Under the pieces are notes generated by a model. The model had not been told where the DNA came from. It worked only from the letters and a program-made list of their open reading frames with translations, and searched no databases. Below are positions 38,466 to 51,599 of a stretch of DNA of 64,000 bases, piece by piece. The translations under genes were made by a program, and so were the position numbers. Positions within the stretch are counted from its first letter, which is position 1; the number at the start of each line of letters is the position of its first letter. Source of the DNA: Trochalopteron elliotii (taxonomy: Eukaryota > Chordata > Aves > Passeriformes > Leiothrichidae); contig JANPWX010000010.1 in NCBI GenBank assembly GCA_024734555.1, positions 2,979,140-3,043,139 of the forward strand, read 5' to 3'.

Positions 38466-39191
38466 TCTTACCACAATGATGTAAGTCACAAATAACTAGT
38501 GGTTATGGTGCAAACATTCCAGATAGTTATGGTAGGTGTTGCAAAGTCCACCTGGCAGCCCTTAACTAGTGGTATTCCCCAATAATCAATGCTGGCATTA
38601 ATGAATGTCTTCACTGATCACCTGGATGAAGTTTAGTCCCAGAAAGCTTGTGGGTGGCAGTAGGCTTAGGTAAGGAAGTGGCCAGTAGACTGGAGATCAA
38701 GGCTGCTACTTAGAAGAGGGCCCTGAGCAGGCCTGAGAAATGGGCTGACAGGAACTTGACAAAGTGCAAACAGGGCACATATGAGTTCTTACATCTTGGA
38801 TTGAACAACCCCATGGAGGATGAGCACCTGAACCTTAGATCACACTCTTCAGGCAAGGAAGGATAAGGCTCTGCCCCCATCATCTTGTGTGAATAATCAT
38901 GCATTGCATTCTTTCTGTCACAGAGAAGGGGTGCAGTTCATCAGGTAGATGTTTGAAGGCTTTCCTGAACAGAATACAGAGGAATTTCCCATGAGGAACT
39001 ACTGTACAGCCAAGGAGAACAGACCTTTTCCCAGCTGTTCAACACATCCTGTAGCTTTTCCCAAGAGCTGCATCTTGCAACAACTGTCTTTCCACCTAGA
39101 AGCCACACAAAATTATGCACACAGCAAGTGGAGGAGGAAGGTTTTCACGCAACATGTTAGTCTTTGCCTTTCATTATTCCTCTTAAATGGT
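38466..39191. other. Intergenic sequence, nothing recognised
   Basis: No supported feature in this stretch. Confidence 0.35.
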
Positions 39192-39795
39192 AATCACAGA
39201 ATTACTGAGGTTGTAAAAGCCCTCTAAGATCATTGGGTCCAACTAGTCCCCAACAAACTACCAAGGCCACCATTAACCTATGTCCCCAAGTGCCACATCC
39301 AGGGATGAGGACTCTACCACTGCCCTGGGTAGCCCTTGCCAGGGCTGGACAATGTTTTCAGGGAAGGAATTTTCCCAGTATCTAACCTAAACCTCTCCTG
39401 GCACAACTGGAGGCTCTTTTCTCTTGTTCTGTCCCTTGTTGCCTGGGAGAAGAGCCTGACCTCCATCTAGCGACACCCTCCTGTCAGGGAGTTGTGGAGA
39501 GTGAGCCTCCTTTTCTCCAGTCTGAGCCCCACCAACTCCCTCAGCCACTCTTGGTGCTGCAGCCTCTTCCCCAGCTCCATTCCCTTCCCTGGACATGCTC
39601 CAGCTCCTCGGTGTCCTTCTTGCTGGGAGGGGCCCAGAACTGGCCCCCAGGACTGGAGGTACCTCAGCAGTGCCTCGAACAGGTCACTGCCCTGGACCTG
39701 AATGCCACACCATTGCTGGTACAGGCCAGGTGCCCTTGGCCTTCTTGCCCACCTGGGCACATCTAGGTTCTTTTCCAGCCAGCTCTTAACCAAAA
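39192..39795 (-). mobile_element. CR1 LINE fragment, about 600 bp
   Basis: AATCACAGAATTACTGAGG, ATTGGGTCCAACTAGTCCCC, TGTCCCCAAGTGCCACATCC, then the T/C-rich CTCCAGTCTGAGCC block and the CTGCTGGGAGGGG region. It is among the longest CR1 pieces here and reaches toward the 3' end of the CR1 coding region, but the 131-codon minus frame over it lacks recognisable reverse-transcriptase motifs. Confidence 0.8.
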
Positions 39796-41494
39796 TGAAG
39801 GAAAAAGACAAAGCCTGGTGGACACTTGCAAGTCCTGCACTTGTATATGTGCTCTGCCACAAAGCTCCTCTCTGTTAAATCTCCCCACACAGAGATGTCT
39901 CCAGGTGTCCTTCTCAGGGGTACCATCAGAGAGGTGTCAAAGCATGGAGGTATTCCAGGGAGGTGGGTGCTTATACTCAATCAACTGTAGTAGGGCAGGG
40001 TGTGTTTTGTCCATAAACAGAAGCATTTGGGTTGCTGCTAACCTTTGGTGGAAGCCAGGAAGTTTTTCTCCAGCCTTCACTGCTGAGATGCTGATGATGG
40101 GCCATCTGGAGAAGTTGTGATGCTGAAATGCCCAGATTTCCTTCCAGGCCAGTCAAAATAAAGAATTTGGATTCTTTTCTGCATTGGCTGCTGGTGCTGA
40201 TGCCTCTCTGGGGACAGTGCTGGAAGGGCCAACATGCAAATGCACTCTGATGACAGGCCCAGTAAACACCTTCTTGGGTGAAAGAAGTGAAAAATGACAG
40301 TAGTTTCCTACCCACACCAACCACACAGGAATGTTCCCCCATGAAGTTTTATGAGGCTGCAGAGCCTGGAAATGGCAGAAAGGACTAAACAGTGGAGAGA
40401 GAAAAACTGATTGAGAGGAAATTATTGCTGTGGAAGTTTGTGAAAATTCAGGAACTCCTCTGAAGACCCAGGGTGTGATTTTGACCTGATCCAAAGAGGT
40501 GGCAAAACTTGACTCTATCCAAGGCCACAGATTTGCAGAGCCCCTTGCTAAGACTTTGACACACTGAAAGTGCGCAGGAACTAATGCAAAGTGTGAACAC
40601 AAAGCAGAGAGATGTCGAAGCACTGATGTTTCCCTGCCCTAATGACTGAGTCTATCGTAATTATCATGAGTTTTGTGGGGTTTCATGATGTCTTCAGGAA
40701 CATCCCAGTCACCAGTGTTCTGTGGAGGCTACCTATGCCCTGCTCGCATAGCAGGGTGAGTCCTTCAGGGAAGGGCATAGGAAGGGATGTCTCACCCTGT
40801 TCCAGGGCACATGCACTTACAGGCATGTATTTTCAGATGTCCTGGCTCCAACTCAGAGGTTGTAGGGACATGTTTAAACCCTGGCTCCTTCTTACACCTT
40901 CCATCCTGAGCAGCCAAACCTGGTAGTTTTCCAAGGGCTGGATCTTTTTCCAGCTGTTCAAGGCCTCAGGTCCCAGCTTTTCTAGCCTCAGCCACCTTCC
41001 ATAGCCCTGTGTTTATGCTGCAGGCCCAGGAATAGGCAGTCTTGGTTTGGTGTGGACTCAAGGCACCAACAGCTTGCCATGGACTAGACAGGATGGGGTG
41101 AAGCAGTGTCCTCTGTGTAAGAGCCCCAGGAGAAACAATCACTCTGGGGGTGGCTCTGCTGCTCTTCTACTGTGAGGGATTTTATACATGCTGGGGAGTC
41201 CAAGAAGAGGTGCAAGGGAGAACATAAAGAGGAAAAATTGTCAAAATGTAATTAAAAAAAAATAAATACTCTAATTTTTGTATAGGTTGTGTTATTCATT
41301 GCCTTCAACTTGCCCAAATGCTGAAAAATATGGTAATTGCACTGAGTGTGGTCACACAACTTTTATGGATCATCGAGTGGGTGATTATTGAAAAAAACCC
41401 CACCTTTCTTCTTTAATGTGTCATTGGAAAATTGCTGAAAGAAAAAGAATGTTTTTTGAAGGATCCAGTTTGAGCTATGGGGAGACTATAGACA
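39796..41494. other. Intergenic sequence, nothing recognised
   Basis: No supported feature in this stretch. Confidence 0.35.
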
Positions 41495-41588
41495 TGATGT
41501 AATTGAAAGTGTCCCTGCTCCTTGCAAGGGGGTTGAACTAGGTGACCCTTAAAGGTCCCTTCCAACCCAAATCTTTGTTTCTTTGATT
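41495..41588 (+). mobile_element. Short CR1 LINE fragment, plus orientation
   Basis: GAAAGTGTCCCTGCTCCTTGC, GGGGGTTGAACTAGGTGACC and AAAGGTCCCTTCCAACCC identify the CR1 3' end. Confidence 0.8.
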
Positions 41589-44500
41589 TTCCAAACTGAG
41601 GGCAACCTTGGCTTTTTACAATTCCACTGCAAGTTTTCTATATTAACTCATTACTGACCTTGTTGTTAACCTTATTGTGTTTTTTCATTAGTAACATCCC
41701 TATATCATGACTACCTTTTCCCTCAAGGATCTTCAACTGCTTTTGAGACAAAGGCACATTTATTATCTCTGCTTTAGAGATGGAGAAAACAAGATGTATG
41801 AATGGGATTGATCTGGTGTGATGGAAGTTTTTACATCTGGACTAATTGCTTGAGACTTCCTTTATTGTTTCTGGAGAGAAACAGACACTCCTACTCATTA
41901 CTTCCTAATAGAGATGATTAAAATAGGTCAGGTGACCAGCTTCAACATATTTATGCAGTGCTTGTGATGGGCATCTACAGGGAGGGGAGGGGGGAAGTAG
42001 AGACAGCCTCTCTAGGAGCATTTTTTCTCTTTAACTACACATTCAAAATACTTGAATCTAAATAGTCACAGGCTCTTTCCTGTCCTAGTATGTGATGATA
42101 GATGGATAGATAACCTTTCTCCATAAAAACATACATAATTAAGGGTCAATTTTTCATTGTCATCTCCAGCTTGTGGTGAACAACTTATTTTTCTTTTTGT
42201 TTTCCATGGAATATTGTTGTGGGTGAAGAGATCTGACCTATGTCTAACATAATATTCTTGGATGAGTTTTTTGAGTAATGGCACTGTTATCGTATAACCC
42301 CCAGCAAGAACAATTTGCAGTGTTGTGAACTTTTGAAAATGACCTGACAACAGCTCTCCAACCACAGCAGTTTTACAGGGATCTGTTCCAGCTCCACAGG
42401 GCTTGGAAAGAGGGAGGAAAAAAGAAAAAAAAAAAGGCATCAGAGGTGTGTGCAAGTTTGTGATGTTGGTAAAGGGGCCTAGCATCTGCTGTGCAATACC
42501 CACAGTAGATGCATTATTTTCTTTGGGGCATGAAAAGCTCCAAGTGCTCCATGTTTTTTTAAGTACTCTAAACCTAGAGTCACGGGGTCACCTTTATGAT
42601 TTTCTCAGAAGGTTTATCTTCACCCATGGCCATCTACTACATGCGAACATAGAGCCAGCAGACTTGTGTCCAGAAGCTGCAGGGATCTTATGGATAAGAA
42701 GAAAAACACATGAGTAAAGATGCTGTTGCCTCCCCTGTGGGCACACAGTTCCTCTGGGCCACCAGGACTTTGGTTTGGTCCATTTTCTCCGAACTCGCTT
42801 GTGATAAGATATAGGTCCAATCACCATGAATTTAGGTGAGACCTCAATGCAAGCTGCTGCTCTAACAATTGAGGTCTTCATGATGTAGCATGGGCTGGTC
42901 TGGTGCATCCAGAAGTCCCAGTGCGATTCTTGCTTGCTAGGATTTTTAGAAATTAATTTCTTCCTCCATGTGGGGTTTGGGTCCCCTGAGGAGCTCAATG
43001 GAGAAGGTGAATATTCAGAACCAGGCTTCAATTGGCTGAAAGCCAATTGTCTGCCAAGATTTACTGCACAATCCCATGCCAGAAAGGGCTAATGTAGAAC
43101 TCCTGTGCCGTCATGCCAGGAGTAACAGCAACAAGAGAAATTGGCTGTGGAGTCAGGGTCAGATGGGGTGAGACCCTAATGTTAAGGTGCTTTGATGGTT
43201 ATGAAAGGATTTAAAGAGAGGTTTTACTGTATGGGTGGGATGAGAAGACTGCAAGGGAGAGGAAGAGCAGGTTCATGGTGAGCTGGTGTGGAGAAACCTT
43301 CAGAGGTGTGGTGGGACCCAGACTACCAAGAGCACTGATACCAGCACCCTGAAAATACTGGTGGAGTGAGGATGCATGGATTTTCTATCTGTAACAAAGC
43401 AGTGATGGAAAGCATCAGCTGGGGAGCCATGCTGGGCATTCCACCAACACTCTTGAGTGTGCCACAGCTCTGGGGCCCAGGAGAAGTTGCCATCTTTCCT
43501 CTGATGCCAGTGGATGCTGTGGGTCTGTTAATGTGCTATTAGCAAGATCTGGTCACCTCTCTCACTTCACCTTTTCTAAGTGGCCTCTCTCTTGACTGTG
43601 ACAAGGAGTGGGGACTCAGCCAGACTCTGTGGCCAACGTTCCAGGCACTGCTGACACACAGCAAAGCTCATACAACCATAATGAGGGGAAAAGGCTGCCT
43701 TATTAATTACCATGGATTACAGAGGAGGAACCAAGGACAGGGACAAAGCAAGCCGTCCGGGCTGGCGGATTAGATGGTTGGAAATCTCCCCACATTGCCT
43801 GAATCCTCTTAACCATGTTTTAACCATAAGACCCCCATGCTGGCATCCACCTCCCAGGAACTGCTGTCCATGATATCCCTCCATCCAGTGAGACTAAAAA
43901 TTGGGCCTACAAGAGAGACATCAAGCTTATCTGGACTCCCAAAGATGTGTGACCAACACCCTCTTTCTCCCTGCTGAACAAAATTATGTGCAACTGAGAA
44001 GTCCTGACTGCATTCCCTCGAGATGAGCCCTTCTGCCTTTGTGGTACCAGGCTCCTCTGGAGGCAGTAAAGTTAACTTGAACCATTATTAAAATAATAGA
44101 GAGACCCCAGAGGATCTTTAACTGGAAGATCTTTAATAATTACTACCTCTAAGGCTGTTGCTACTCGATTTGAACCAGGGTTTCTCATGCTGAGTCCTGG
44201 AGCAGAACACAAGTCTGTTCCCACAGGGCTATGAGTGCCATGTGACTTAATTGTCCTTGATATTTTTCTAGTCATGTCAGAGGTTTCCTTGGAAATGTTA
44301 TATAGCTGAGAAAGAGTTTATTATTTGCTGTCAGGGGGCAAATAACACCAAGGCATCTCTGAAGACATCTATAACATATCTGTGTAATGTGAAGGTTAAA
44401 ATAAATCAGTAAAAAGAGACACTCTCTTGAGGGCAATATACTTTAAAATATTTCATCAGAAGGCCTGGATATTATTGCACTTGCAATTAATCTTCTTGGT

Positions 44501-45754
44501 TATAGCACAGCTTGTTTTCTCCTGCCACATCATCTCTCTCTGTTTTCAGCAGCCACTAGATGTCAGGGGGAAATTCTTTAGCATTGTTTTTAAGAAAATT
44601 CCTGTCTAAATTGGAAGCTGTTGAGTTTCTTCATTTGTTTGAGGTCCAAAAAAATGCCTGATATGGTGGAGATGCCTTGGTATCCCAGCTGTCCCCAGCT
44701 TCTCCCCTTGGTTTGCAACCATGGATCACTTCATGCAGCTGAAGAGGCTTTGCTCTGGCAAAATGATAACCACAGCACTGACCATCTTTCATCCACTGCA
44801 TGCAAGTATGGATATTTTATTATTACTACTCCTGATTTTTGCCAGGGTTTAAAGACTGGCTTTTGGAGCATTTGTAACCCTTCTGTTATCAGATCATCAT
44901 GTTGCAAGTATTCTGTGACTTGATTTTTATGACAGGAGTGAGAAGATTTTGTCTGTAAGATGAGTGGTGGGAACAAATCTTGTATAACAAAGAGATGCTT
45001 GCAAGGAGCCATGACAACAAATGGACTTTGGGAGACAGTGTTTGAGGAAACTGATGGGAGAAGACACTTGGTGGGTGGTTCTTGCATGCAAGGAGGCCAT
45101 CTTGGTGCAGATGTTCCCCTCCTATCATGTGCACCATTGGCATGAACCTCCTCCCCAGGAAGGGTCAGGCTCTTTCACAGAAAGAATTCAGCGGGAAGGT
45201 GCCAGAGACCCACATGTCACTCCTGTTGCAAGAGTCATTATTGACTATTGCAAGAGTCATTGCAACACACTGTATTTCATACAAGGGAAAGGGGGAACAA
45301 ATGCAAACTGTGAGTCCCACAAAACAGAAAGGCTATTGAAATGTTTTCTCTTAAGTTCTCCTCAGCTATCCACTTCCTGACTCTTGAGCAAGATCTGATT
45401 GCTGTGAACAGCTCTGCCCCTCAAAGCAATGACCTGCTAGAGAGGAACTAGTTGTCTTGTGACAGGTCCTGTCTGGGAGGAGAATGCTTAAATGCAAAAG
45501 GTTAATGCAGGAGGACAGAGAGAGGGTGTCTGACATTTGGAGAGATATAAATGCTCCTGCCTCTCATGGCCCGTGGCAGCCCTCCCTGCCCTTCGAATGC
45601 CTTTGCTTCTTAACCCAGCCTGCTGCAAGTTTGAAGTGGCTTTCCCCCCTGTATTGGAGAACAAGTGGTTTGGGAAATCTTCTTCCTGGTTCATGTTGTA
45701 TTTTGATTCATAAGTTTCCTCCTAATGTCCATGGCTTTTCCATGGGAGGCTGGG
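41589..45754. other. Intergenic sequence, nothing recognised
   Basis: The longest stretch in the right half without an element I can name. Open frames up to about 150 codons occur on the minus strand (42.1-43.0 kb) but show no motifs or splice context. An A-rich run lies at 42418-42436. Confidence 0.35.
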
Positions 45755-46014
45755 AATCATAGAATCATGGAATCATTTAGGTTGGAAAAGCCCTCTAAGA
45801 TCACTGAGTCCAACCATTAACTCAGCACTGCCAAGCTCACTTCCCAAAATGCCATATCTACATGGCTTTTAAAACCCCTTCAGGGATGGTGACTCCACCC
45901 CTGCCCTGGACAGCCTATGCCAGGGCAAAACAACCCTTTGAGAGAAGACATTTTTCCTAATTTCCATTCTAAACCTCCCCTGGTGCAACATGAGGTTGTG
46001 TCTTCTTCAGAGGG
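45755..46014 (-). mobile_element. CR1 LINE fragment, 3' end
   Basis: GGAATCATAGAATCATGGAATC shows the repeated CR1 tail unit, followed by TCACTGAGTCCAACCATTAAC and AAACCTCCCCTGGTGCAAC. Confidence 0.85.
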
Positions 46015-47044
46015 TAAATATTTGAATCGATGCAATATGTAATAATTTTGCTGTGATGGAGAGAGGCTGCAGCCATGGACATGGTGCTTGGAACCAGAGA
46101 TGCTTTCTAAACACAAATTACAGGTGTGACCTATGGTTCTTTTGTGCCATGGTGTTTGTTGCAGGCTGTCATCCTGATGCACCTTGCCCCAGCTCAGGCA
46201 AGGCTTACCTGTATCCTTCATCTAGCTGGAGGTTTCAATGTATCCCAAAACTGTGAAATGCTGAAAATTTGGCAGCAAATGAAACAAAACAATTTTTGTT
46301 CTTTTCTCTCTTCCTTTTTACTGACCTTACTGGAATGTCCTCATCAAGGACAAAATCTCATGTAAGTTTCTTGCAGAGAGACTTTATACTTAGCATTACT
46401 GAGAACAGGATTTGGCTCCTCACCTCCAGCCTCAGCCTATTGAACTCAGCCTTTTTCATCATAACCAGTGCTTATAAACCCTGGTGCTTGGAGGTAGGAG
46501 GTGTGTAGGTGAACAGATTCTCTGTCCCCCAGCACTGGTTTTGAAGACAAGATGAACTGTTACTCTGCTTTCCCTTGTGGTGTCAGTCTGGGTGGTAGAC
46601 CTACAGAGACTTTTTAAATGGAAGTTTTATAGTAGAGCCTGTGGAATTTCATTAATCTGGGCATCTTTGGGACAGAAGAAACCTCAAGACACCCCTTAGT
46701 CTAAATGTCTACACCAACGACCATGCTGCCAGAAAAACCCACAGCAGAAATTAGTCCAGGCTTTTTCAGTGTTTCCCTTCTATCAACTTAGTAGGCTTCC
46801 TTTGGAGCCAACCTAAATTTGCTTTGCTGCAATTGAGGCCAAGACAGCCATCGCATTCCCTCCATGGGCTTCTTTCCTCTAGGCTGAGGAGACATTACTC
46901 CACTCGTCTTTCTTCTTAAGTGGTGTTTTCTTCAGTCTCTTATCATTCTTGTTCTCCTGTGACCTCTTCCTCAGCTTGCCCACATCTGACTGCCTTTTTT
47001 CACAGTTTTGATGGTGTTTAAAAAGGTTATCATTCACAACATGC
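46015..47044. other. Intergenic sequence, possibly one very old CR1 piece
   Basis: Around 46.66-46.90 kb some phrases (GGGACAGAAGAAACCTCAAG, CCTCTAGGCTGAGGAGAC) recall CR1, but too weakly to call. Confidence 0.3.
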
Positions 47045-47400
47045 CTGAAGAAGAGACGACTGAGGGAGGTCTTAACAATTCTTATAAATATTTTAAGGAC
47101 TGGTGTCAAGAGGATGGGGTCAGATTCTTTCCAGTGGTGCCCTGAGACAGGACATGGGGAAACAGGCTCAAACTGAAATGTAGGAATTTCAATCTGAATG
47201 TGAGGAAAAATATCTTCACTGTGTGAGTGACAGAGTACTGGTACAGGCTGCCCAAAGAGGGTGTGGAGTTTGCTCTAAAGATATTCAAAACCATTAGGGA
47301 CATGACCTTGTCCAGGTGAGCCTGATTTACCAGAGGGATTGGACTGATCTCCAGAGGTACTTTCCAACCCTTACCAATCTTCAGTTCTGTGATTCTGTGA
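47045..47400 (+). mobile_element. CR1 LINE fragment, plus orientation
   Basis: AGACGACTGAGGGAGGTCTTAA, TTATAAATATTTTAAGGAC, GTACAGGCTGCCCAAAGAGG and the tail GTTCTGTGATTCTGTGAT. About 355 bp of CR1 3' region. Confidence 0.85.
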
Positions 47401-49550
47401 TATCTATGGTTGAGTGAAGATGAAAAAAGAGTGGATAAAGATGACTGAAAAAAGATCTTTTTCTTAGGACCAATCTAATTCATGTCTATCATTCTCCTTT
47501 CTGGACTAAAGTGGCAAAATTTAGTTAAAGAGACTTTTTTTCTTTCTTTTTTTTTTTTTTTCCCTCACTTCTTTTTTGCCCAGCCTCAGACAGAAGACAG
47601 TGATTGTGTCTGTTATCTGGCTTACAAAGCACAATTGATTTATTCCCCAAACATGAGATGCCTTCCCAGAGAATCAAAGATTTGTCTCATTACTTGGATT
47701 TTCTATACTTTTCCTGAAAACAAAATGAAAACCACAGTCCAGCAGAGGTTGTGACAAAATGAATCAAAGCAAAAGATAATCACCTGTTGCTCTGCTGCAG
47801 AATTCCTTGACTGGTTGGGATTCCCTCAAGAGCAAATTTGACCTGATGAATAGCTGTAATTTCAGAGCAACGCACAGTCTCAGAGTCTGTTTTCCACATC
47901 TACTGTATGATGCAGGGCGGGGAAAATTAAAGTTTCTAATGAGCTCCAAGTCAGCAGCCTGGGCTCTATCCTGCAGCTTCCAGCTGATTGAGTGTTTGCA
48001 AAGAAGCAACTCACCTGCAGCAAACACTGTTCAGTTTCCAAAATGCTGATTTATACAATCTTTGCTAAAGAAGCTGGGAAACAGTTGTCTCCTTCATCTG
48101 TATTGAAAGATGCTTTACTTTTCCATAATCTTACCTTAAAAACTGTTTCCTCCTACAAAATTTTCTTTCCATCCTTTGCCCCAAGTGTTTTCTTTGTTAT
48201 TATTTCCCTGTGGATAGAAGTCGTAGACCACCACCTCCAGCTGCACACATATCCCTGTCTGCTCTGTAATGTAATGAGGAACACAACACAGCCCTGTCCT
48301 TGCAGGAGAAATTCCTCCATTGAGATGGATATTAAATCTCACTCTGACCAAACTGTATTCTGGCAGATTCCATGCTACAGTCAGGAATGTGAGAGTTAAT
48401 GTACAAGTGTCCAGTCATGGCAAATAGAGCAGGTATCATTTGTCATCATGTTTTTTGAAATCCATTTGATTTTGAGTTGTGATTTGTGTTTGGTTTCTAC
48501 TCAAGACACACCTAAAGAAGAGGGGAGTCACCTTGAGTTCTTCATGTTGACTCACTCCAAATTATTCTTCAAAGCACTCAGAGGACAGTGGGGTTGGCTT
48601 GCCTCAACCACACACAACTGGGCACTGGAAGTGGTAGGCTCAGGGAGGAAAACATGACTTCTGGGGTCCAGAGTTAAAAGTCTTCCAGCAGGGTGCTAAG
48701 TGGGAACCTGGCTCTTGGGAACACGAAGCCAATAGTGAGCTCTCACCGTTTGGAATTTCCTTTGTTCCAGGTAGACCTGATGAGAATAAAGTGTTTGAAG
48801 CTGCAGAGTAGAAACCAAACTAGGGCAACCCTCCTGCCTGAAACCATGAGTCACTTAAAAATAACAGGCCCAGACAGACACACCCCCTTGGGTCCATGTC
48901 AAGCATCCAAAACGGAGCAACAAAAGCACCTCAGATACTTGCTATGGAATCCATCACCATCTCCCCGACACCTGTTAGGCCAATTCCTGTGTTTTGACTA
49001 AACCCCCACTCCCCATGTGAGCTTGGGAATCAAACCACATTGGTCTCCAGGACAACATGGGGGTCTTGACAGAGAGAAGATGCCATGGTTTCTCCTCTCT
49101 TTTACAGTCCCATTCCTATTCTATGTCTATTATCATTCCAGCTCTGCTGTGACTTCTGTGTCCCAGTGCTGCAGGATGGATAAATCCAGGGTGATTTAAC
49201 CTGAATGACCAGTAACAAGTTCACTTATCTAAAGCCAAATTTTGGTTCCAGTGTACAAATGCTTTGGCTGAGACTCTGCAATCCTTATGACTGATATAAT
49301 CTACACTTGCATCACTGCTTATTTTAATTTACCTGAGTTACAGCTACCCTCACAGCCTATTTCTCCTTGCACTCACTCAGTCCTCACCACCATGATCATC
49401 TTCACAAGAGTTTCTTTTCTAGGTGAATTTTGAATTGAAGTAATCTGGCTTGTTTTCTACTTGGCTCCCTAAGAAGGCACAACTTACATGATCATGTTCT
49501 GCACATGCCTGTGTCTGTCTCTTCGTCTCTTCAAAAAACAATTAAGGATG
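47401..49550. other. Intergenic sequence, nothing recognised
   Basis: Contains a T-rich low-complexity run at 47527-47578. No gene or repeat family was recognised. Confidence 0.35.
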
Positions 49551-50651
49551 TGTTGTGGTTTGACACTGGCCAAATGCCAGGCACCCACTCACTCTCAGAG
49601 TTGCTCACTCACTCTCCCCTGCCACAGCTGGGCAGAGAAGTGAAAAAAATTAATACAGGGTTCATGAGTTGAGATGAGGACCAGGAAAAAAACACTCCAA
49701 GGGCAAATCAGTCTCAACTTAGAAGTACAAAGTGAATTTATTACTATCAAAAACAGAGGAGAATAAAAAGAAGTAAAATAAGCCCTTTAAAATACCTTTA
49801 TTTTTCCCCCCCAGGCCCTCCCTCCTTCCTGCTGCCAGTGCAGGAGAGACAGAGCATGGGGGTTTTGGTCAGTTCATCAGCTGAGGTTTTCTTCCACTGC
49901 TCAGGGAGAGGAGTCCTTCCTTTGCTATTCCTTGGGGTCCCTCCCACGGGAGACAGTTTTCTGTGAACTTCTCCAACGTGATTCCAATCTCACAAGCAGC
50001 ATTCCTCCCAAAACTGTTGCAACATGAATTCCTCCCACAGGCAGACAGTCCTCCCAAAACTGCTGCAGCATGGGTCACTCTTCCACAGGTGCAGTCCCTC
50101 CAAGCACAGGCTGCTCCAGCCTGGAAGCAGGACCCCCACTCTCCACTGGTCTCCCAGCCACCTCCAGATCACAGCCACCTCCAGGGCATCCACTTGCTCT
50201 GGCATGGGCACCTCCCTCACTCGGCCTGCAAGTGGATCTCTGCATCCCCCGTGGATCCCCATGGCTGCAGAGGCACAGCTACTTCACCATGGTGATCACC
50301 ATGGCCTGCAGAGCAATCTTGGTTCTGGCACCTGGAGCACCTCCTCCCCCTCCCTCCCCACTGACCATGGTGTCTCCATGTCATTTCCCTCATGTGCTCT
50401 CACCTCCTCCTCTTCTCTGACTAGGAAAAAACCTCTGACCCACCCTTTGTTTTGATTTTCTTCTTAAATACGTTATCATAGAGGCGTTACCATCACTTCT
50501 AATTGGCCCAGACTTGGCCAGCAGCATGTTCACCTTCAGACCCATCAGGGCTTGGCTCTTCCAGACACAGTGGAAGCTTCTAGCAGCTTCTCACAGAAGC
50601 CACCTCTGTGGCCCCCAACTACCAAAAACCAGGTTGGGCAAAACCAGCACA
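49551..50651 (-). mobile_element. Solo LTR, minus orientation, about 1.1 kb
   Basis: Starts TGTTGTGGTTTGACACTGGCC, matching the start of the 13.6-kb LTR (GGTTGAGCACTGACCAAATGCC). A plausible end is AACCAGCACA. Flanks GGATG and GGCTG agree at 4 of 5 bases. A minus-strand AATAAA lies near 49738 (GAATTTATTAC). The interior has imperfect direct repeats (CCTCCCAAAACTGTTGCAACATG and CCTCCCAAAACTGCTGCAGCATG, near 50005 and 50050). Confidence 0.65.
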
Positions 50652-51011
50652 GGCTGTCAGCCAGTTTAAACCAGAGAGACAGGGAATTTCTAATATGTTT
50701 TGTGAGCACAACCAAAGAAGTGAAAGAAGTCCTGCTAATGCTGAGTGGAAGAAAAGGCTGAGGGTTGAGCATAACCCTTGCTAGACTTCAGAAAATCCAA
50801 GTTATGGGGGATCGGGATCCTTCAGCTGCACTCTCATGGGAATGACCTGCATCATTTGTACAATTTGCTGTTCAAACATTACAGCATCTCAGAGATGCAA
50901 CCTACTAACACTGAAGTAAACAGAGGCAGGATACAGACATATTTGGTAAATACCAAAAATATCACTGTTTCCCATCTATTTTTTACATTCAGTGTGAAGT
51001 CACTAGGCAGG

Positions 51012-51013
<2 letters not shown>

Positions 51014-51076
<63 letters not shown>
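51014..51076. repeat. (TTA)n microsatellite at the left edge of an assembly gap
   Basis: About 21 units of TTA run directly into the run of N, so true length and right boundary are unknown. Confidence 0.95.
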
Positions 51077-51461
51077 NNNNNNNNNNNNNNNNNNNNNNNN
51101 NNNNNNNNNNNNNNNNNNNNNNNNNNNNNNNNNNNNNNNNNNNNNNNNNNNNNNNNNNNNNNNNNNNNNNNNNNNNNNNNNNNNNNNNNNNNNNNNNNNN
51201 NNNNNNNNNNNNNNNNNNNNNNNNNNNNNNNNNNNNNNNNNNNNNNNNNNNNNNNNNNNNNNNNNNNNNNNNNNNNNNNNNNNNNNNNNNNNNNNNNNNN
51301 NNNNNNNNNNNNNNNNNNNNNNNNNNNNNNNNNNNNNNNNNNNNNNNNNNNNNNNNNNNNNNNNNNNNNNNNNNNNNNNNNNNNNNNNNNNNNNNNNNNN
51401 NNNNNNNNNNNNNNNNNNNNNNNNNNNNNNNNNNNNNNNNNNNNNNNNNNNNNNNNNNNNN
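51077..51461. other. Assembly gap, 385 N
   Basis: Undetermined bases. Reading frames drawn across it are artefacts. Confidence 0.99.
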
Positions 51462-51467
51462 TTCTTT

Positions 51468-51507
<40 letters not shown>
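51462..51507. repeat. (TTCT)n microsatellite at the right edge of the gap
   Basis: A TTTC tetranucleotide array emerges from the gap and ends at TTGTCTCC. The motif differs from the TTA array on the other side. Confidence 0.95.
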
Positions 51508-51599
51508 GTCTCCAACACACTACAGTTAGTGTTTTGAGCTGCCTTAAGGGAAAAATCTGCATCTGCCTATCTGCAGTCAAGGCATTACAATGACAGCAG

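Noticed and set aside
39467..39862. 131-codon minus-strand frame
   Set aside because: Mostly CR1 3' sequence; no reverse-transcriptase or endonuclease signature visible.
42066..43046. Minus-strand frames of 145-150 codons
   Set aside because: Chance-length frames in unannotated intergenic DNA; no motifs, splice pairs or promoter evidence.
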